A stretch of DNA of 64,000 nt from Mesorhizobium muleiense (GTDB lineage: Bacteria > Pseudomonadota > Alphaproteobacteria > Rhizobiales > Rhizobiaceae): assembly GCF_900099905.1 (NCBI RefSeq), contig NZ_FNEE01000015.1:82622-146621 (forward strand), read 5' to 3'. The position numbers and the translations under genes were made by a program. Position 1 is the first letter of the stretch. Each line of letters opens with the position of its first letter. Below the pieces are notes generated by a model. The model searched no databases and was not told where the DNA came from. It was given only the letters and a program-made list of their open reading frames with translations. Of the stretch, positions 42,216 through 51,007 are shown one piece after another.

Positions 42216-43385
42216 ATGTTGGATTACAGTTCGCTCCTGCTTGCGGCTGCGCTGTCGGGCACGTGTCTCAGCATCACCCTGTTTGCGATCTGGTGCACCG
42301 CGCCACAGGCACGCTTTGTGCTGACGGTGGCGTGCGGCATTCTCGTGCTCGTCGCACATGTGGTCTTGTTCTGGCACTGTGCCAAGCATCCCAGCCCCTG
42401 GCTTTGCCAGATTGTACTTGCGCTTCTCAGCCTGGGCCTTCTGACCCTCTGCCTATCGGCCATGCAATATCTCGGCGTCCACGACTATAGGCGCGCCATC
42501 TTGCCGACCCTGGCTGCGATGGCGGTTTGCGCAGGCGCGACGTCGCTGGGCTTTGACGGCATCGGCTTCATCGTCACCTACGCGACGGTAACGGCGCTGC
42601 TCTCGCTTATCGGGGTGATGTTCTGGATCAAAGGTGGTCATGATCGCCGGATATTGCTGGTCGTTTCGTTCCTGAGCGGCGTCTGTGCGCTGTCCTTCGG
42701 ACTTTGCGGCGCGGTCCTGCTGGTCAAGGGCCAATGGGTGCTCGGCGTTGCGCCCGACAACTGGGCCGAACGGTTGAATTCCGCCGTGGCGGTCGCCTGC
42801 ATGACGGGGCTCGGCGCATTGACGCTCTCCCTGCACCATTTGCAGGCGCAGATCGAACTGAAGGCCGAGACCATGACCGACCCATTGACCGGGCTGATGA
42901 ACCGGCGGGCGTTGACGGCATTCTACGGCGAGCGGATTTTCGGCCCGTTCATGTCTGTCGCCATGTTCGACCTCGACCATTTCAAGAAGACGAACGATGT
43001 ATTCGGTCATCCGGTCGGCGATCAGGTTCTGCGCCGCTTCGCCGCTGTCGTCAGAAAATACTCCAGGACCGGCGTCGACGCCTTCCGGCTGGGCGGCGAG
43101 GAATTCGTCCTCGTCATGTCGCGGATGACTGAAGAGAAGGCTTACGACATTGCGAGCAAGATCAGCGTCGCCTTCGGCACGGAAGTCGTCGCCACCCAGC
43201 TTGGTCCGTTGCGCAGCACAGTCAGTGGCGGCATCGGCTTTGGCGGGACGGATGGCACCAGTCTCGACAATGTGCTGGCCGAAGCCGACGCCGCACTCTA
43301 TGCGGCAAAGCGCGCCGGGCGAAATCGCGTCGTCGCCCAGAACAAGGCGAGCAAGGCCGACGCGCCGGCCTTGCGTTCTGCCTGA
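42216..43385 (+). CDS. Membrane-anchored diguanylate cyclase (GGDEF)
   Basis: 389 residues from ATG 42216. Residues 1-210 have about six to seven hydrophobic segments forming an integral membrane sensor domain (for example LLLAAALSGTCLSITLFAIW). The C-terminal GGDEF domain starts at DPLTGLMNRRALTAFYGERI, continues FDLDHFKKTNDVFGHPVGDQ, and has the active site RLGGEEF, so cyclic-di-GMP synthesis is expected. A partly degenerate I-site is not obvious. It is convergent with gcvP; a palindromic repeat lies between them. Confidence 0.9.
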   Translation: MLDYSSLLLAAALSGTCLSITLFAIWCTAPQARFVLTVACGILVLVAHVVLFWHCAKHPSPWLCQIVLALLSLGLLTLCLSAMQYLGVHDYRRAILPTLAAMAVCAGATSLGFDGIGFIVTYATVTALLSLIGVMFWIKGGHDRRILLVVSFLSGVCALSFGLCGAVLLVKGQWVLGVAPDNWAERLNSAVAVACMTGLGALTLSLHHLQAQIELKAETMTDPLTGLMNRRALTAFYGERIFGPFMSVAMFDLDHFKKTNDVFGHPVGDQVLRRFAAVVRKYSRTGVDAFRLGGEEFVLVMSRMTEEKAYDIASKISVAFGTEVVATQLGPLRSTVSGGIGFGGTDGTSLDNVLAEADAALYAAKRAGRNRVVAQNKASKADAPALRSA

Positions 43386-43406
43386 TTGAGGCTTCTATCT
43401 TCTTGT

Positions 43407-43459
43407 TAGACCATGATCTTGTCCGAAAACCGGATTCCACTTTTCGGGATCATGGTCTA
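43407..43459. repeat. Palindromic repeat with TAGACCATGATC arms
   Basis: TAGACCATGATC at 43407-43418 and GATCATGGTCTA at 43448-43459 are exact complements around a 29-base core containing CCGGATTCCAC. This is a Mesorhizobium-type intergenic element, here in the spacer between two convergent genes. Confidence 0.75.
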
Positions 43460-46267
43460 CTCCGCCGCCCCCAGATATTCCGACAGCGGCGGGCAGGAGC
43501 AGACGAGGTTGCGGTCGCCGGCGACATTGTCGATGCGCGACACCGGCGGCCAGTATTTGGCTGACGTGTCGGCATCGCCGGCGGGGTAGGCCGCCTCCAG
43601 GCGCGAATAGGGATGGGTCCACTGGCCGGCCAGCGCCTCGGCGGCGGTATGCGGCGCATTGACCAGCGGATTGTCGGCCAGGGGCCATTCGCCTTTCGCC
43701 ACCTTGGCTGCCTCGCCTGATATCGCGATCATCGCCTCGCAGAAGCGATCGAGCTCGCGCTTGGGCTCGGACTCGGTCGGCTCGACCATCAGCGTGCCGG
43801 CGACCGGAAACGACATTGTCGGCGCATGGAAACCGTAGTCGATCAGCCGCTTGGCGACGTCGTCGACGCTGATGCCGGCACTGTCCTTGAGCACGCGGGT
43901 ATCGAGGATGCATTCATGCGCGACGCGCTCGTGCCTGCCGTTGTAGAGCACCGGGAAATGCGCTCCGAGCCGCGTCGCCACATAATTGGCGGAAATGATC
44001 GCCGTCTCGGTCGCCTGCTTCAGGCCCGAAGCGCCCATCATCCGGATATACATCCAGGTGATCGGCAGGATCGAAGCGCTGCCGAACGGTGCAGCCGACA
44101 CGGCATGGCCCGAGCCTTCGACGACGTGGCCGGGCAGAAAGGGTTGCAGATGCGCCTTGACGCCGATCGGGCCGACGCCGGGACCGCCGCCGCCATGCGG
44201 GATGCAGAACGTCTTGTGCAGGTTCATGTGGCAGACGTCGGCGCCGATGTCGCCGGGGCGGGCAAGACCGACCAGCGCGTTGAGGTTGGCGCCGTCGAAA
44301 TAGACCTGGCCGCCATGCTCATGGACAAGGGCGCAGAGGTCGCGCGCGCCTTCCTCGAAAACGCCGTGCGTCGAGGGATAGGTGAACATCAGCGCCGCAA
44401 GGTCTTGCGCATGCTCGTCCGCCTTGGCTTTCAGGTCATCGACGTCGATGTTGCCGTCTTCGGTGCAGCGCACGACGACGACGTTCATGCCGGCCATCGC
44501 CGCACTCGCCGGATTGGTGCCATGCGCCGATGACGGGATCAGGCAGACCGTGCGGTGAGCTTCGCCGCGTGAGCGGTGATAGCCGCGAATGGCGAGCAGC
44601 CCGGCATACTCGCCCTGGCTGCCGGCGTTGGGCTGCAGGGTCACCGCGTCGAACCCGGTGATCTCCGCCAGCCAGGCTTCCAGTTCGTCGATCATGGCGC
44701 GGTAGCCGGCCGAATGGCTTGCCGGGGCGAAGGGATGCAAATTGGCGATATCAGGCCAGCTTACCGGCATCATCTCGGCGGCGGCATTGAGTTTCATCGT
44801 GCAGGAGCCGAGCGGGATCATGGCGCGGTCGAGCGCCAGGTCCTTGTCGGCCAGCCGGCGCAGGAAGCGCATCATGTCGGTTTCCGAGTGGTTTTCGCGG
44901 AAGACAGGCTGCGTGAGAAACGCCTTGCCGCGCGGTTTTCCGGGCATGGTGCTGCCGACGGCTGCGCCCGGCTTGGCGCCGAACAGCGCCGCGATCGCCT
45001 CCAGATCGGCCTCGGTCGAGGTTTCGTCGAAGCTGATGCCGATGCGGTCGGCGTCGATGACGCGCAGCAATCGGCCGGTCTTTTCGGCTGCGGCGCCAAT
45101 CGCCCCGGCTCTGCCTTTCACTTCCACCGCCACGGTGTCGAAGCGGCTTGCGCCAAGCACCGAAATTCCTGCTGCGTCGAGACCGGCAGCCAGCCGGTTG
45201 GCCAATGCATGGATTCGGCCGGCAATCGCCTGCAGCCCGGCAGGGCCGTGCCAGATCGCATAGGCGGTCGCCATGTTGGCGAGCAGCGCCTGCGCGGTGC
45301 AGATGTTGGAGGTCGCCTTGTCGCGGCGGATATGTTGTTCACGCGTCTGCAAGGCGAGGCGATAGCCGGGCCGGCCCTTGCTGTCGGTGGACTGGCCGAC
45401 CAGGCGGCCGGGCATCAGCCGCGTCAGCCTGTCGGAAACGGCGCAATAAGCGGCATGCGGCCCGCCAAAGCCCATCGGCACGCCGAAGCGCTGCATCGGG
45501 CCGACGGCGATGTCGGCGCCAAGCGCAGCCGGCGCGTCGGTCAGCGTCAGGGCGAGCGGATCGGCAATGAAGACGACCAGCGCGCCGGTGGCGCGAGCTT
45601 TCTCGATTGCCGCCCTGTGGTCGCCATAGACGCCAAACGTATCGGGCCAGGAGACCAGCAGAGCGGCTGTGTTGTCGTCGATCGTGTCACCGTCGACCTC
45701 GATGCCGAGCGGCTCGGCGCGGGTGCGCACGACGTCAAGCGTCTGCGGATGCGGCGTGCCGGCCAGCGCCACTTTGGTCCGCTTGTCGCGGTGGTGGCGT
45801 AACGCGATGCCGACTGCTTCGGCCACCGCCGTCGCCTCGTCGAGCAACGAGGCCGACGCGACCGGCAGCCCGGTCAGTTCGGTGACCAAGGTCTGGAAAT
45901 TGAACAGCATTTCGAGCCGGCCCTGGCTGATCTCGGCCTGGTAGGGCGTGTAAGCCGTATACCAGGCCGGGTTCTCGAACAGGTTGCGCTGGATGACCGG
46001 CGGCACGTGGACGCCGTGATAGCCGGCGCCGATGAAGCTCTTCAAAACTGTATTTTTCGCCATTGTCGCTGACAGCTCGGCCAGCGCCTCGGCTTCGCTC
46101 GCCGGGGCCGGCAAGGCCAGCGGCCGGTCGAGCCGGATCGATTTCGGCACAGCCTGGCTGATCAGCGTCTCGACCGACGGAACGCCGATCGTCGCCAGCA
46201 TGGCTCTGACATCATTGAGGCCGGGGCCGATATGGCGGGCCGAGAAGGAGTAGGGTGCTGCGGTCAT
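43457..46267 (-). CDS. gcvP: Glycine dehydrogenase (decarboxylating), P protein
   Basis: 936 residues from ATG 46267 (AGGAAAG precedes it); the frame continues upstream without GcvP similarity. GcvP decarboxylates glycine with PLP and passes the methylamine to the GcvH lipoyl arm. It is a fusion of the two half-proteins: the N-terminal half has SARHIGPG and YQAEISQGRLEMLFNFQTLV, the C-terminal half has ANLNALVGLARPGDIGADVC and the Schiff-base Lys in CHMNLHKTFCIPHGGGGPG. The gene is third in gcvT-gcvH-gcvP, starting 19 bases after gcvH, under the glycine riboswitch. The stop lies inside the palindromic repeat at 43407-43459. Confidence 0.95.
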   Translation of the reverse strand: MTAAPYSFSARHIGPGLNDVRAMLATIGVPSVETLISQAVPKSIRLDRPLALPAPASEAEALAELSATMAKNTVLKSFIGAGYHGVHVPPVIQRNLFENPAWYTAYTPYQAEISQGRLEMLFNFQTLVTELTGLPVASASLLDEATAVAEAVGIALRHHRDKRTKVALAGTPHPQTLDVVRTRAEPLGIEVDGDTIDDNTAALLVSWPDTFGVYGDHRAAIEKARATGALVVFIADPLALTLTDAPAALGADIAVGPMQRFGVPMGFGGPHAAYCAVSDRLTRLMPGRLVGQSTDSKGRPGYRLALQTREQHIRRDKATSNICTAQALLANMATAYAIWHGPAGLQAIAGRIHALANRLAAGLDAAGISVLGASRFDTVAVEVKGRAGAIGAAAEKTGRLLRVIDADRIGISFDETSTEADLEAIAALFGAKPGAAVGSTMPGKPRGKAFLTQPVFRENHSETDMMRFLRRLADKDLALDRAMIPLGSCTMKLNAAAEMMPVSWPDIANLHPFAPASHSAGYRAMIDELEAWLAEITGFDAVTLQPNAGSQGEYAGLLAIRGYHRSRGEAHRTVCLIPSSAHGTNPASAAMAGMNVVVVRCTEDGNIDVDDLKAKADEHAQDLAALMFTYPSTHGVFEEGARDLCALVHEHGGQVYFDGANLNALVGLARPGDIGADVCHMNLHKTFCIPHGGGGPGVGPIGVKAHLQPFLPGHVVEGSGHAVSAAPFGSASILPITWMYIRMMGASGLKQATETAIISANYVATRLGAHFPVLYNGRHERVAHECILDTRVLKDSAGISVDDVAKRLIDYGFHAPTMSFPVAGTLMVEPTESEPKRELDRFCEAMIAISGEAAKVAKGEWPLADNPLVNAPHTAAEALAGQWTHPYSRLEAAYPAGDADTSAKYWPPVSRIDNVAGDRNLVCSCPPLSEYLGAAE

Positions 46268-46286
46268 CTTTCCTGGTCCTGCTCTC

Positions 46287-46655
46287 TCAACCAATATGGG
46301 CTTTGTAGGCGGCCTCATCCAGGAGACCTTCGAGTTGGCTTTCATCGGCCAGCTTCATCTTCCACAGCCAGCCGTCGCTGGCCGCCGCCGAATTGACCAG
46401 GGACGGATCAGACGAAAGCGCGGTGTTGGCCTCGGTGATCTCGCCGTCGACCGGCGCATAGACGTCCGATGCCGCCTTGACCGATTCGACCACGACGGCG
46501 GTATCGCCCTTGGCCAGCTTTTTCCCAGGCTCCGGCAATTCGACGAAGACGAGATCGCCGAGTTGTTCCTGCGCGTAGTCGGTGATGCCGATGGTGGCGA
46601 TACCGCCTTCGACGCGGAGCCATTCGTGATCTTCAGTGAAATAGGTCTTTGCCAT
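46287..46655 (-). CDS. gcvH: Glycine cleavage system H protein
   Basis: 122 residues from ATG 46655; ATG 46664 in frame is a less likely start. GcvH carries the lipoate that shuttles the aminomethyl group. The lipoylation site is Lys60 in VVESVKAASDVYAPVDGE. Other family marks are EDHEWLRVEGGIATIGITDY, LGDLVFVELPEPGK and DGWLWKMKLADESQLEGLLD. It follows gcvT by 5 bases and is in one operon with gcvP. Mo other gene intervenes; the riboswitch upstream of gcvT controls the whole unit. Confidence 0.95.
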   Translation of the reverse strand: MAKTYFTEDHEWLRVEGGIATIGITDYAQEQLGDLVFVELPEPGKKLAKGDTAVVVESVKAASDVYAPVDGEITEANTALSSDPSLVNSAAASDGWLWKMKLADESQLEGLLDEAAYKAHIG

Positions 46656-46660
46656 GAAGT

Positions 46661-47776
46661 TCATCCTTTGCGGTAGCGATGCGGCGTGAAGGGCAGGGGA
46701 TTGATATCGACCGGGATTTTGGTCCCGCGAACGTCGGCGAAGAGTTTTGCGCCGGGTTTGGCCAGCGACGCCTGGACGTAGCCCATGGCGACCGGATGGC
46801 CGGCCGAGGGGCCGAAGCCGCCGGAGGTGACGTGGCCGGCGGGATTGCCGTCGGCATCGAAAAGGGCAGCACCGGGACGCACCGGCTGGCGGCCTTCCGG
46901 CTTCAGGCCGACGCGTTTCTGCGTTGGGCCGCGCTCCAGGATTGAACGCAAGGCGTCGGCACCGATGAAAGCGCCAGAGGCGCGAACCTCCTTCGGGATC
47001 GCCCACATCAGCCCGGCGCCGGCCGGGTCCATCTCAGGCGTGATGTCCAGTCCGTGCAGGCACAGCCCTGCTTCGAGCCGCAGGCTGTCGCGGGCGGCCA
47101 GCCCAACCCACATCACTCGCTCGTCCTCGAGCAGTTTGGCGACGAGATTTCGCGCATCCGCTTCCGGCAGGCCGACCTCGAAGCCGTCCTCGCCGGTATA
47201 GCCCGAGCGGCTCATGAACCAGTTTTCGCGCGGCTCGAAGCCGTGCATGAACAGCAGCGATCCGGTTTCGATGCCGGCGCGCGACAGGGCGGCCCAGGCT
47301 TCGGGACCCTGGATTGCCAGGAAGACGCGGTCGAGTGCTTCAATCTTGGCGTCAAAGTCCGCCTTGGCATCAAAGTCGGCAAGCTCACGAAGGTGTTTTT
47401 CGTCGGCTTCAGCATTGCCGGCATTGGCGACGACCATGAAGCGTTGCCGGCCGAGCCTAGTGACGATCAGATCGTCGATGATGCCGGCGGCTTCATTGAG
47501 AAAGAACGTGTATTTGGACTGGGAAATCTCAAGCGCGCCGGCGTCGAACGGGCAGGCACGATTGAGCAGTGCTTCAGCGCCCAAGCCACTGATCTCGAAC
47601 AGCTTCATGTGTGAGATGTCGAACAGGCCGGCATGTTCGCGGGTATGAAGGTGCTCCTTCATCACGCCGGCCGGATAGGTGAGCGGCATCGACCAGCCGG
47701 CGAACGCGCCAAAGCGCGCATTGGCGGCCACGTGCAGGTCTTCGAGGGGAAGGTGTTTGGTGTCGTCGCCCGTCAT
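46661..47776 (-). CDS. gcvT: Aminomethyltransferase, T protein
   Basis: 371 residues. GcvT moves the methylene group from the H-protein to tetrahydrofolate and releases ammonia. Motifs: PLEDLHVAANARFGAFAGWS, MPLTYPAGVMKEHLHTREHA, GLFDISHMKLFEISG and the folate-site region SRSGYTGEDGFEVGLPEADA, then LRLEAGLCLHGLDITPEMDP (Asp/Glu of the active site). It is the first gene of the operon. The ATG at 47776 lies 49 bases after the riboswitch 3' end. Confidence 0.95.
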   Translation of the reverse strand: MTGDDTKHLPLEDLHVAANARFGAFAGWSMPLTYPAGVMKEHLHTREHAGLFDISHMKLFEISGLGAEALLNRACPFDAGALEISQSKYTFFLNEAAGIIDDLIVTRLGRQRFMVVANAGNAEADEKHLRELADFDAKADFDAKIEALDRVFLAIQGPEAWAALSRAGIETGSLLFMHGFEPRENWFMSRSGYTGEDGFEVGLPEADARNLVAKLLEDERVMWVGLAARDSLRLEAGLCLHGLDITPEMDPAGAGLMWAIPKEVRASGAFIGADALRSILERGPTQKRVGLKPEGRQPVRPGAALFDADGNPAGHVTSGGFGPSAGHPVAMGYVQASLAKPGAKLFADVRGTKIPVDINPLPFTPHRYRKG

Positions 47777-47824
47777 GTCGTCTCCAGAGTCGCACGCAAT
47801 CGGCCGCGAATGGCGACCAGTCCG

Positions 47825-48007
47825 TGCCCCTCTGTCTGAAGCCTGAGAGACTCGCGCCCCGTAACTCTGTCGGCAGCGCTTACACCTTCGGCGCGGGGCG
47901 AAAAAAGCCCCGACTTTCCAGAGTGTCTTTCCCGTCTACGGTTCTTTTTGCCTGAGAGATTTCGGGCGATTTCCCCTTCGGCGGCAGCTCTCGCTGCTCT
48001 CTCCCGC
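47825..48007 (-). promoter_or_regulatory. Tandem glycine riboswitch upstream of gcvTHP
   Basis: On the minus strand two aptamers follow each other. Aptamer 1 starts GGGAGAGAGCAGC, has GCCGAAGGGGAAA and TCTCTCAGGCAAAAAGAACCG, and ends GGAAAGTC. Aptamer 2 has GCGCCGAAGGTGTAAGC, then GAGTCTCTCAGGCTTCAGAC and AGAGGGGCA. The repeated TCTCAGGC core and the two GCCGAAGG segments are the conserved glycine-binding parts. In most species glycine binding turns gcv expression on. The placement directly before gcvT matches. Confidence 0.93.
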
Positions 48008-48180
48008 AAACAGGTAGGACTCAATTTGAGCCCTCGACTCGTCATCCATAGCCTGTCGGCGACACCTTGTCACCTGCTAGCGACAGCTTACCGACAAGTC
48101 TTCGCTAACCACGCGGTTTGCCGGTTTCTCAAGGAACTGCCGATATGTTGGGTCCAAGTGACGTATGGAGGGGAAACGAA

Positions 48181-49179
48181 ATGGGCGAATTGAAGTGCGT
48201 TCCGGTGGCCGAACTGGCCTCGAAAAATCGGGTCACAGCGGAAGACGTGGTCATGCTGCGCCGCGAGGTATTCGGCGACGGGGTGGTGACGCGGAGCGAG
48301 GCCGAGGCGCTGTTTGCGCTCGACGCGATAGAAGGGGACAAATGCGCGGAATGGCCGGATTTTTTCATCGAAGCCATCACCGACCTCATCGTTCATCAGG
48401 AAAAGCCGGCGGGCTATATCTCGCAGGACAATGCCGACTGGCTGGTCCAAGCGATTTCGCGTGACGGCATGGTCGACAGCCTGACCGAACTCGAACTGCT
48501 CGTGCATGTGCTGGAAAAGGCGAAATCCTCGCCGAACGGGCTTTGCGCCTATGCGCTGGAGCAGGTCGCCCATGCCATCATCGACGGCAAAGGGCCGCTG
48601 ATGCACGGCGGTAAGCTGGTTCCCGGGCTGATCGCCAAGGCTGAAGTCGAGCTTCTGCGCCGCATTCTCTATGCCTATGGCGGCGACGGCAACATTGCCA
48701 TCACCCGCGCCGAGGCAGAGGTGCTGTTCAAGATCAACGAGCGGACCGCGGCAGCCAACAACGATCCATCGTGGAATGATCTGTTCGTCAAGGCGCTCGC
48801 CAATTACGTCATGTGCTCGGCCGGCTACGAAGCTCCGGTGCGCGACGTGGCGCTGCGGCAAGATGCTTTCCTGGAGCAGGCCGATCCAGAGATCGGCGGT
48901 TTCTTCGGCCGCATGGTTTCGGGTGGCCTCGCCGGCATCATGAAAGCCTACTGCGCGCCGGGCGATATCGAATCCGAATGGGAATCGAAGAACAAGGCAG
49001 CCGAAGCACTGGCACGCCGCGCCGAAACGATCGACGCGTGCGAGGCGAAATGGCTGGCCGAGCGCATCGGCAGCGACCGGCCGCTGCATGAGAACGAGCG
49101 CGCGCTGCTGACACTGATCAAGCACGCCTCGCCGGAAATCCATCCGGTGCTCAAGCCGCTGATCGACAAGGTCGCCTGA
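48181..49179 (+). CDS. Internally duplicated helical protein, unknown family
   Basis: 332 residues from ATG 48181 (GGAGGGG upstream); an in-frame ATG 63 bases earlier lacks this. No known family is recognised. The protein is two copies of one unit: residues 18-80 (VTAEDVVMLRREVFGDGVVT, RSEAEALFALDAIEG) align with 151-221 (IAKAEVELLRRILYAYGGDG, ITRAEAEVLFKINER), and residues 84-120 (NADWLVQAISRDGMVDSLTE) align with 287-325 (EAKWLAERIGSDRPLHENER). All parts are helical, soluble and acidic. The pattern 'D-x-D-G..T..EAE.LF' resembles calcium-binding EF-hand-like helices but lacks a full loop. It is divergent from gcvT and the riboswitch. Confidence 0.75.
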   Translation: MGELKCVPVAELASKNRVTAEDVVMLRREVFGDGVVTRSEAEALFALDAIEGDKCAEWPDFFIEAITDLIVHQEKPAGYISQDNADWLVQAISRDGMVDSLTELELLVHVLEKAKSSPNGLCAYALEQVAHAIIDGKGPLMHGGKLVPGLIAKAEVELLRRILYAYGGDGNIAITRAEAEVLFKINERTAAANNDPSWNDLFVKALANYVMCSAGYEAPVRDVALRQDAFLEQADPEIGGFFGRMVSGGLAGIMKAYCAPGDIESEWESKNKAAEALARRAETIDACEAKWLAERIGSDRPLHENERALLTLIKHASPEIHPVLKPLIDKVA

Positions 49180-49221
49180 GCAAAGCACCAAACACTGATC
49201 GGAAATGGCGGAGCTATGGCG

Positions 49222-50010
49222 TCAAATGCCGCCGTACCAGTCGTAGCCATTGTCCTCCCAGTAGCCGCCCCTGCCGCCGCCGATAGCGGCGAAACTGTCG
49301 ACCAGTTCGATCCGGCGGAGATACTTTGGCATCTTGTAGCCGATCTGGCGCTCGACGCGGACGCGCAGCGGCGCGCCGTTCTCGACCGGCAGCGGCTTGC
49401 CGTTCAGGCCATAGGCAAGGATCGTCTGCGGGTGACGGGCATCGATCAGGTCGATCGAGCCGTAATATTTGATGTCGCCGGACAGGCTGCGGTCGATCGT
49501 GTCGAGGCAATGGAACACGACGTAGCGCGCCTGTGGCTTGACCACCGCCTGATCAAGCACCAGCGACAGCGGCGTGCCGGTCCATTTGGCGATGCAACTC
49601 CAGCCTTCGACGCAGTCGTGGCGGGTGATCTGGGTGCGGCTTGGCATGTTCATCAATTGCTCGCGGGTCAGCGACAGCGGCTTTTCGACGAGGCCTGAGA
49701 CGTCGAGCCGCCAGTCGGCGAAATTGTTGGCGAGCAGGCTTTTGTAGACATCGTCGTCCGGCGCGGTGACGCCGTTCGGCCGCTGCGGCTGGCGAATGTC
49801 GGCTTCGGTGAATTCCGGCGCCAGCGAATCGCCGGCGAGCAGGCGCTGCGCGCGCCAGGTCAGGCCGTTGGCGCCTTCGAGGAAACTGCGCAGTCCGTCG
49901 CCGACACGAAGCTGGCTGTCGAATGCATCGCAACCCGACAGCATGATGCCGGTGACGCCGAGGCTGGCCGAGGTCAGGAATTTTCTGCGGCTGATCACAA
50001 ACTTCGCCAT
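49222..50010 (-). CDS. Molybdopterin-dependent oxidoreductase (sulfite-oxidase fold, MsrP/YedY-like)
   Basis: 262 residues from ATG 50010. The N-terminus carries a Tat-type signal (ISRRKFLTSASLGVTG) ending in a lipobox-like MLSGC. The sulfite-oxidase core is present: VSGLVEKPLSLTREQLMNMP, TRHDCVEGWSCIAKWTGTPL with the Mo-binding Cys133, GSIDLIDARHPQTILAYGLN and GAPLRVRVERQIGYKMPKYL. Members reduce methionine sulfoxide or other S/N-oxides in the periplasm. The length is shorter than E. coli MsrP (about 334). The gene follows the cytochrome b gene by one base, which replaces the usual MsrQ partner. Confidence 0.88.
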   Translation of the reverse strand: MAKFVISRRKFLTSASLGVTGIMLSGCDAFDSQLRVGDGLRSFLEGANGLTWRAQRLLAGDSLAPEFTEADIRQPQRPNGVTAPDDDVYKSLLANNFADWRLDVSGLVEKPLSLTREQLMNMPSRTQITRHDCVEGWSCIAKWTGTPLSLVLDQAVVKPQARYVVFHCLDTIDRSLSGDIKYYGSIDLIDARHPQTILAYGLNGKPLPVENGAPLRVRVERQIGYKMPKYLRRIELVDSFAAIGGGRGGYWEDNGYDWYGGI

Positions 50011-50011
50011 C

Positions 50012-50893
50012 TCACGCACCCCTCTGCGGCGTCTTGCTGCCATGCGCCGGCGGATCGGTTCGGTACCAGCCGGTGATGATGGAACGCAGCTCGTTGATCG
50101 GGCCGGCAGCGAAGATCATCACCATATGGATGATGAAGAAGGCGACGAGCAGCAGCATCACGACGAAATGGATTGTCCGCGCCGTCTGCCTGCCGCCAAG
50201 CAAATCGTTGAGGAATGGCAGCGCCGCGTTCATGCTCGGCGACATGGCAAGGCCTGTGATGATCATCAGCGGCAGCAGCACGAACATCACGCCGCCATAG
50301 GCCATCTTCTGCAGCGTGTTGTATTCGCGCGTGTGATGAAACTTGAATTTGGCATGATCGATGATGTCTCGCGGCAAACGCCTGAGATCGTCGATGCGCG
50401 GGACAAGATCGCGGCGCAGATGACCGTTGACCAGGCTGGCGACCAGCCACACGACCAGGGTCGTGGACAGTATCCAGGCGAAGAAGAAATGGACGACGCG
50501 GGCGGTGCCGAGGTCGTAATAGGAGGGGATTGTCGCCCAGGACGGGAAGGCGCGGGACGTCTCCCGACCCGCCGGCCCCGACCAGCCGAGCACACCGGTT
50601 GTGTCGAAGCGCTTGCCGAAGATTTCGGTGTAGCCGCGCGGGCCGTTTGCGGTGTTCTCGGCGCCGATGGCGAAGATGGTGTTGTTATATGCGAATCCCG
50701 ATTCCTTGCCGATATAAAGCTGGGGGCGGGCATTGAAGATCTGCAGGCCGGAAAGCAGCATGAAGAACAGCGAAATGGCCCAAAGCCAGTGCGTCAGCCG
50801 CGTCCAGCGCGACTGCCGGTAGATCAGCGTTGCATCTTTCGGCGCGGCAGTATCTGGCCCGACAGTGGATTGGCTCCTGGCAACCGATTGCAT
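50012..50893 (-). CDS. Membrane cytochrome b domain protein, partner of the molybdoenzyme
   Basis: 293 residues from ATG 50893 (the frame is open further but from a TTG without a site). There are about four to five membrane segments with candidate haem His: WTRLTHWLWAISLFFMLLSG (H35), RVVHFFFAWILS, RTIHFVVMLLLVAFFIIHMV. This is the Ni,Fe-hydrogenase I/cytochrome b561-type core that carries electrons from quinol to a partner on the other side. The stop (TGA) is one base before the start of the molybdoenzyme gene, so they are coupled. Together they look like a quinol-linked periplasmic reductase or dehydrogenase. The partner's substrate is unknown. Confidence 0.85.
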   Translation of the reverse strand: MQSVARSQSTVGPDTAAPKDATLIYRQSRWTRLTHWLWAISLFFMLLSGLQIFNARPQLYIGKESGFAYNNTIFAIGAENTANGPRGYTEIFGKRFDTTGVLGWSGPAGRETSRAFPSWATIPSYYDLGTARVVHFFFAWILSTTLVVWLVASLVNGHLRRDLVPRIDDLRRLPRDIIDHAKFKFHHTREYNTLQKMAYGGVMFVLLPLMIITGLAMSPSMNAALPFLNDLLGGRQTARTIHFVVMLLLVAFFIIHMVMIFAAGPINELRSIITGWYRTDPPAHGSKTPQRGA

Positions 50894-51007
50894 TTTTTCG
50901 CGTCCTTCCGGCCGCTCAGTCGGCCTTTCCGATCGTTCTCCTCCCAATACGTTGCCAGCCAAAGCGATGTTTCATCCGATCACGGAATTATTACAGACTG
51001 CCCGGTG

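Noticed and set aside
44576..45802. A 408-codon plus-strand frame opposite gcvP
   Set aside because: Antisense shadow; gcvP is intact and conserved.
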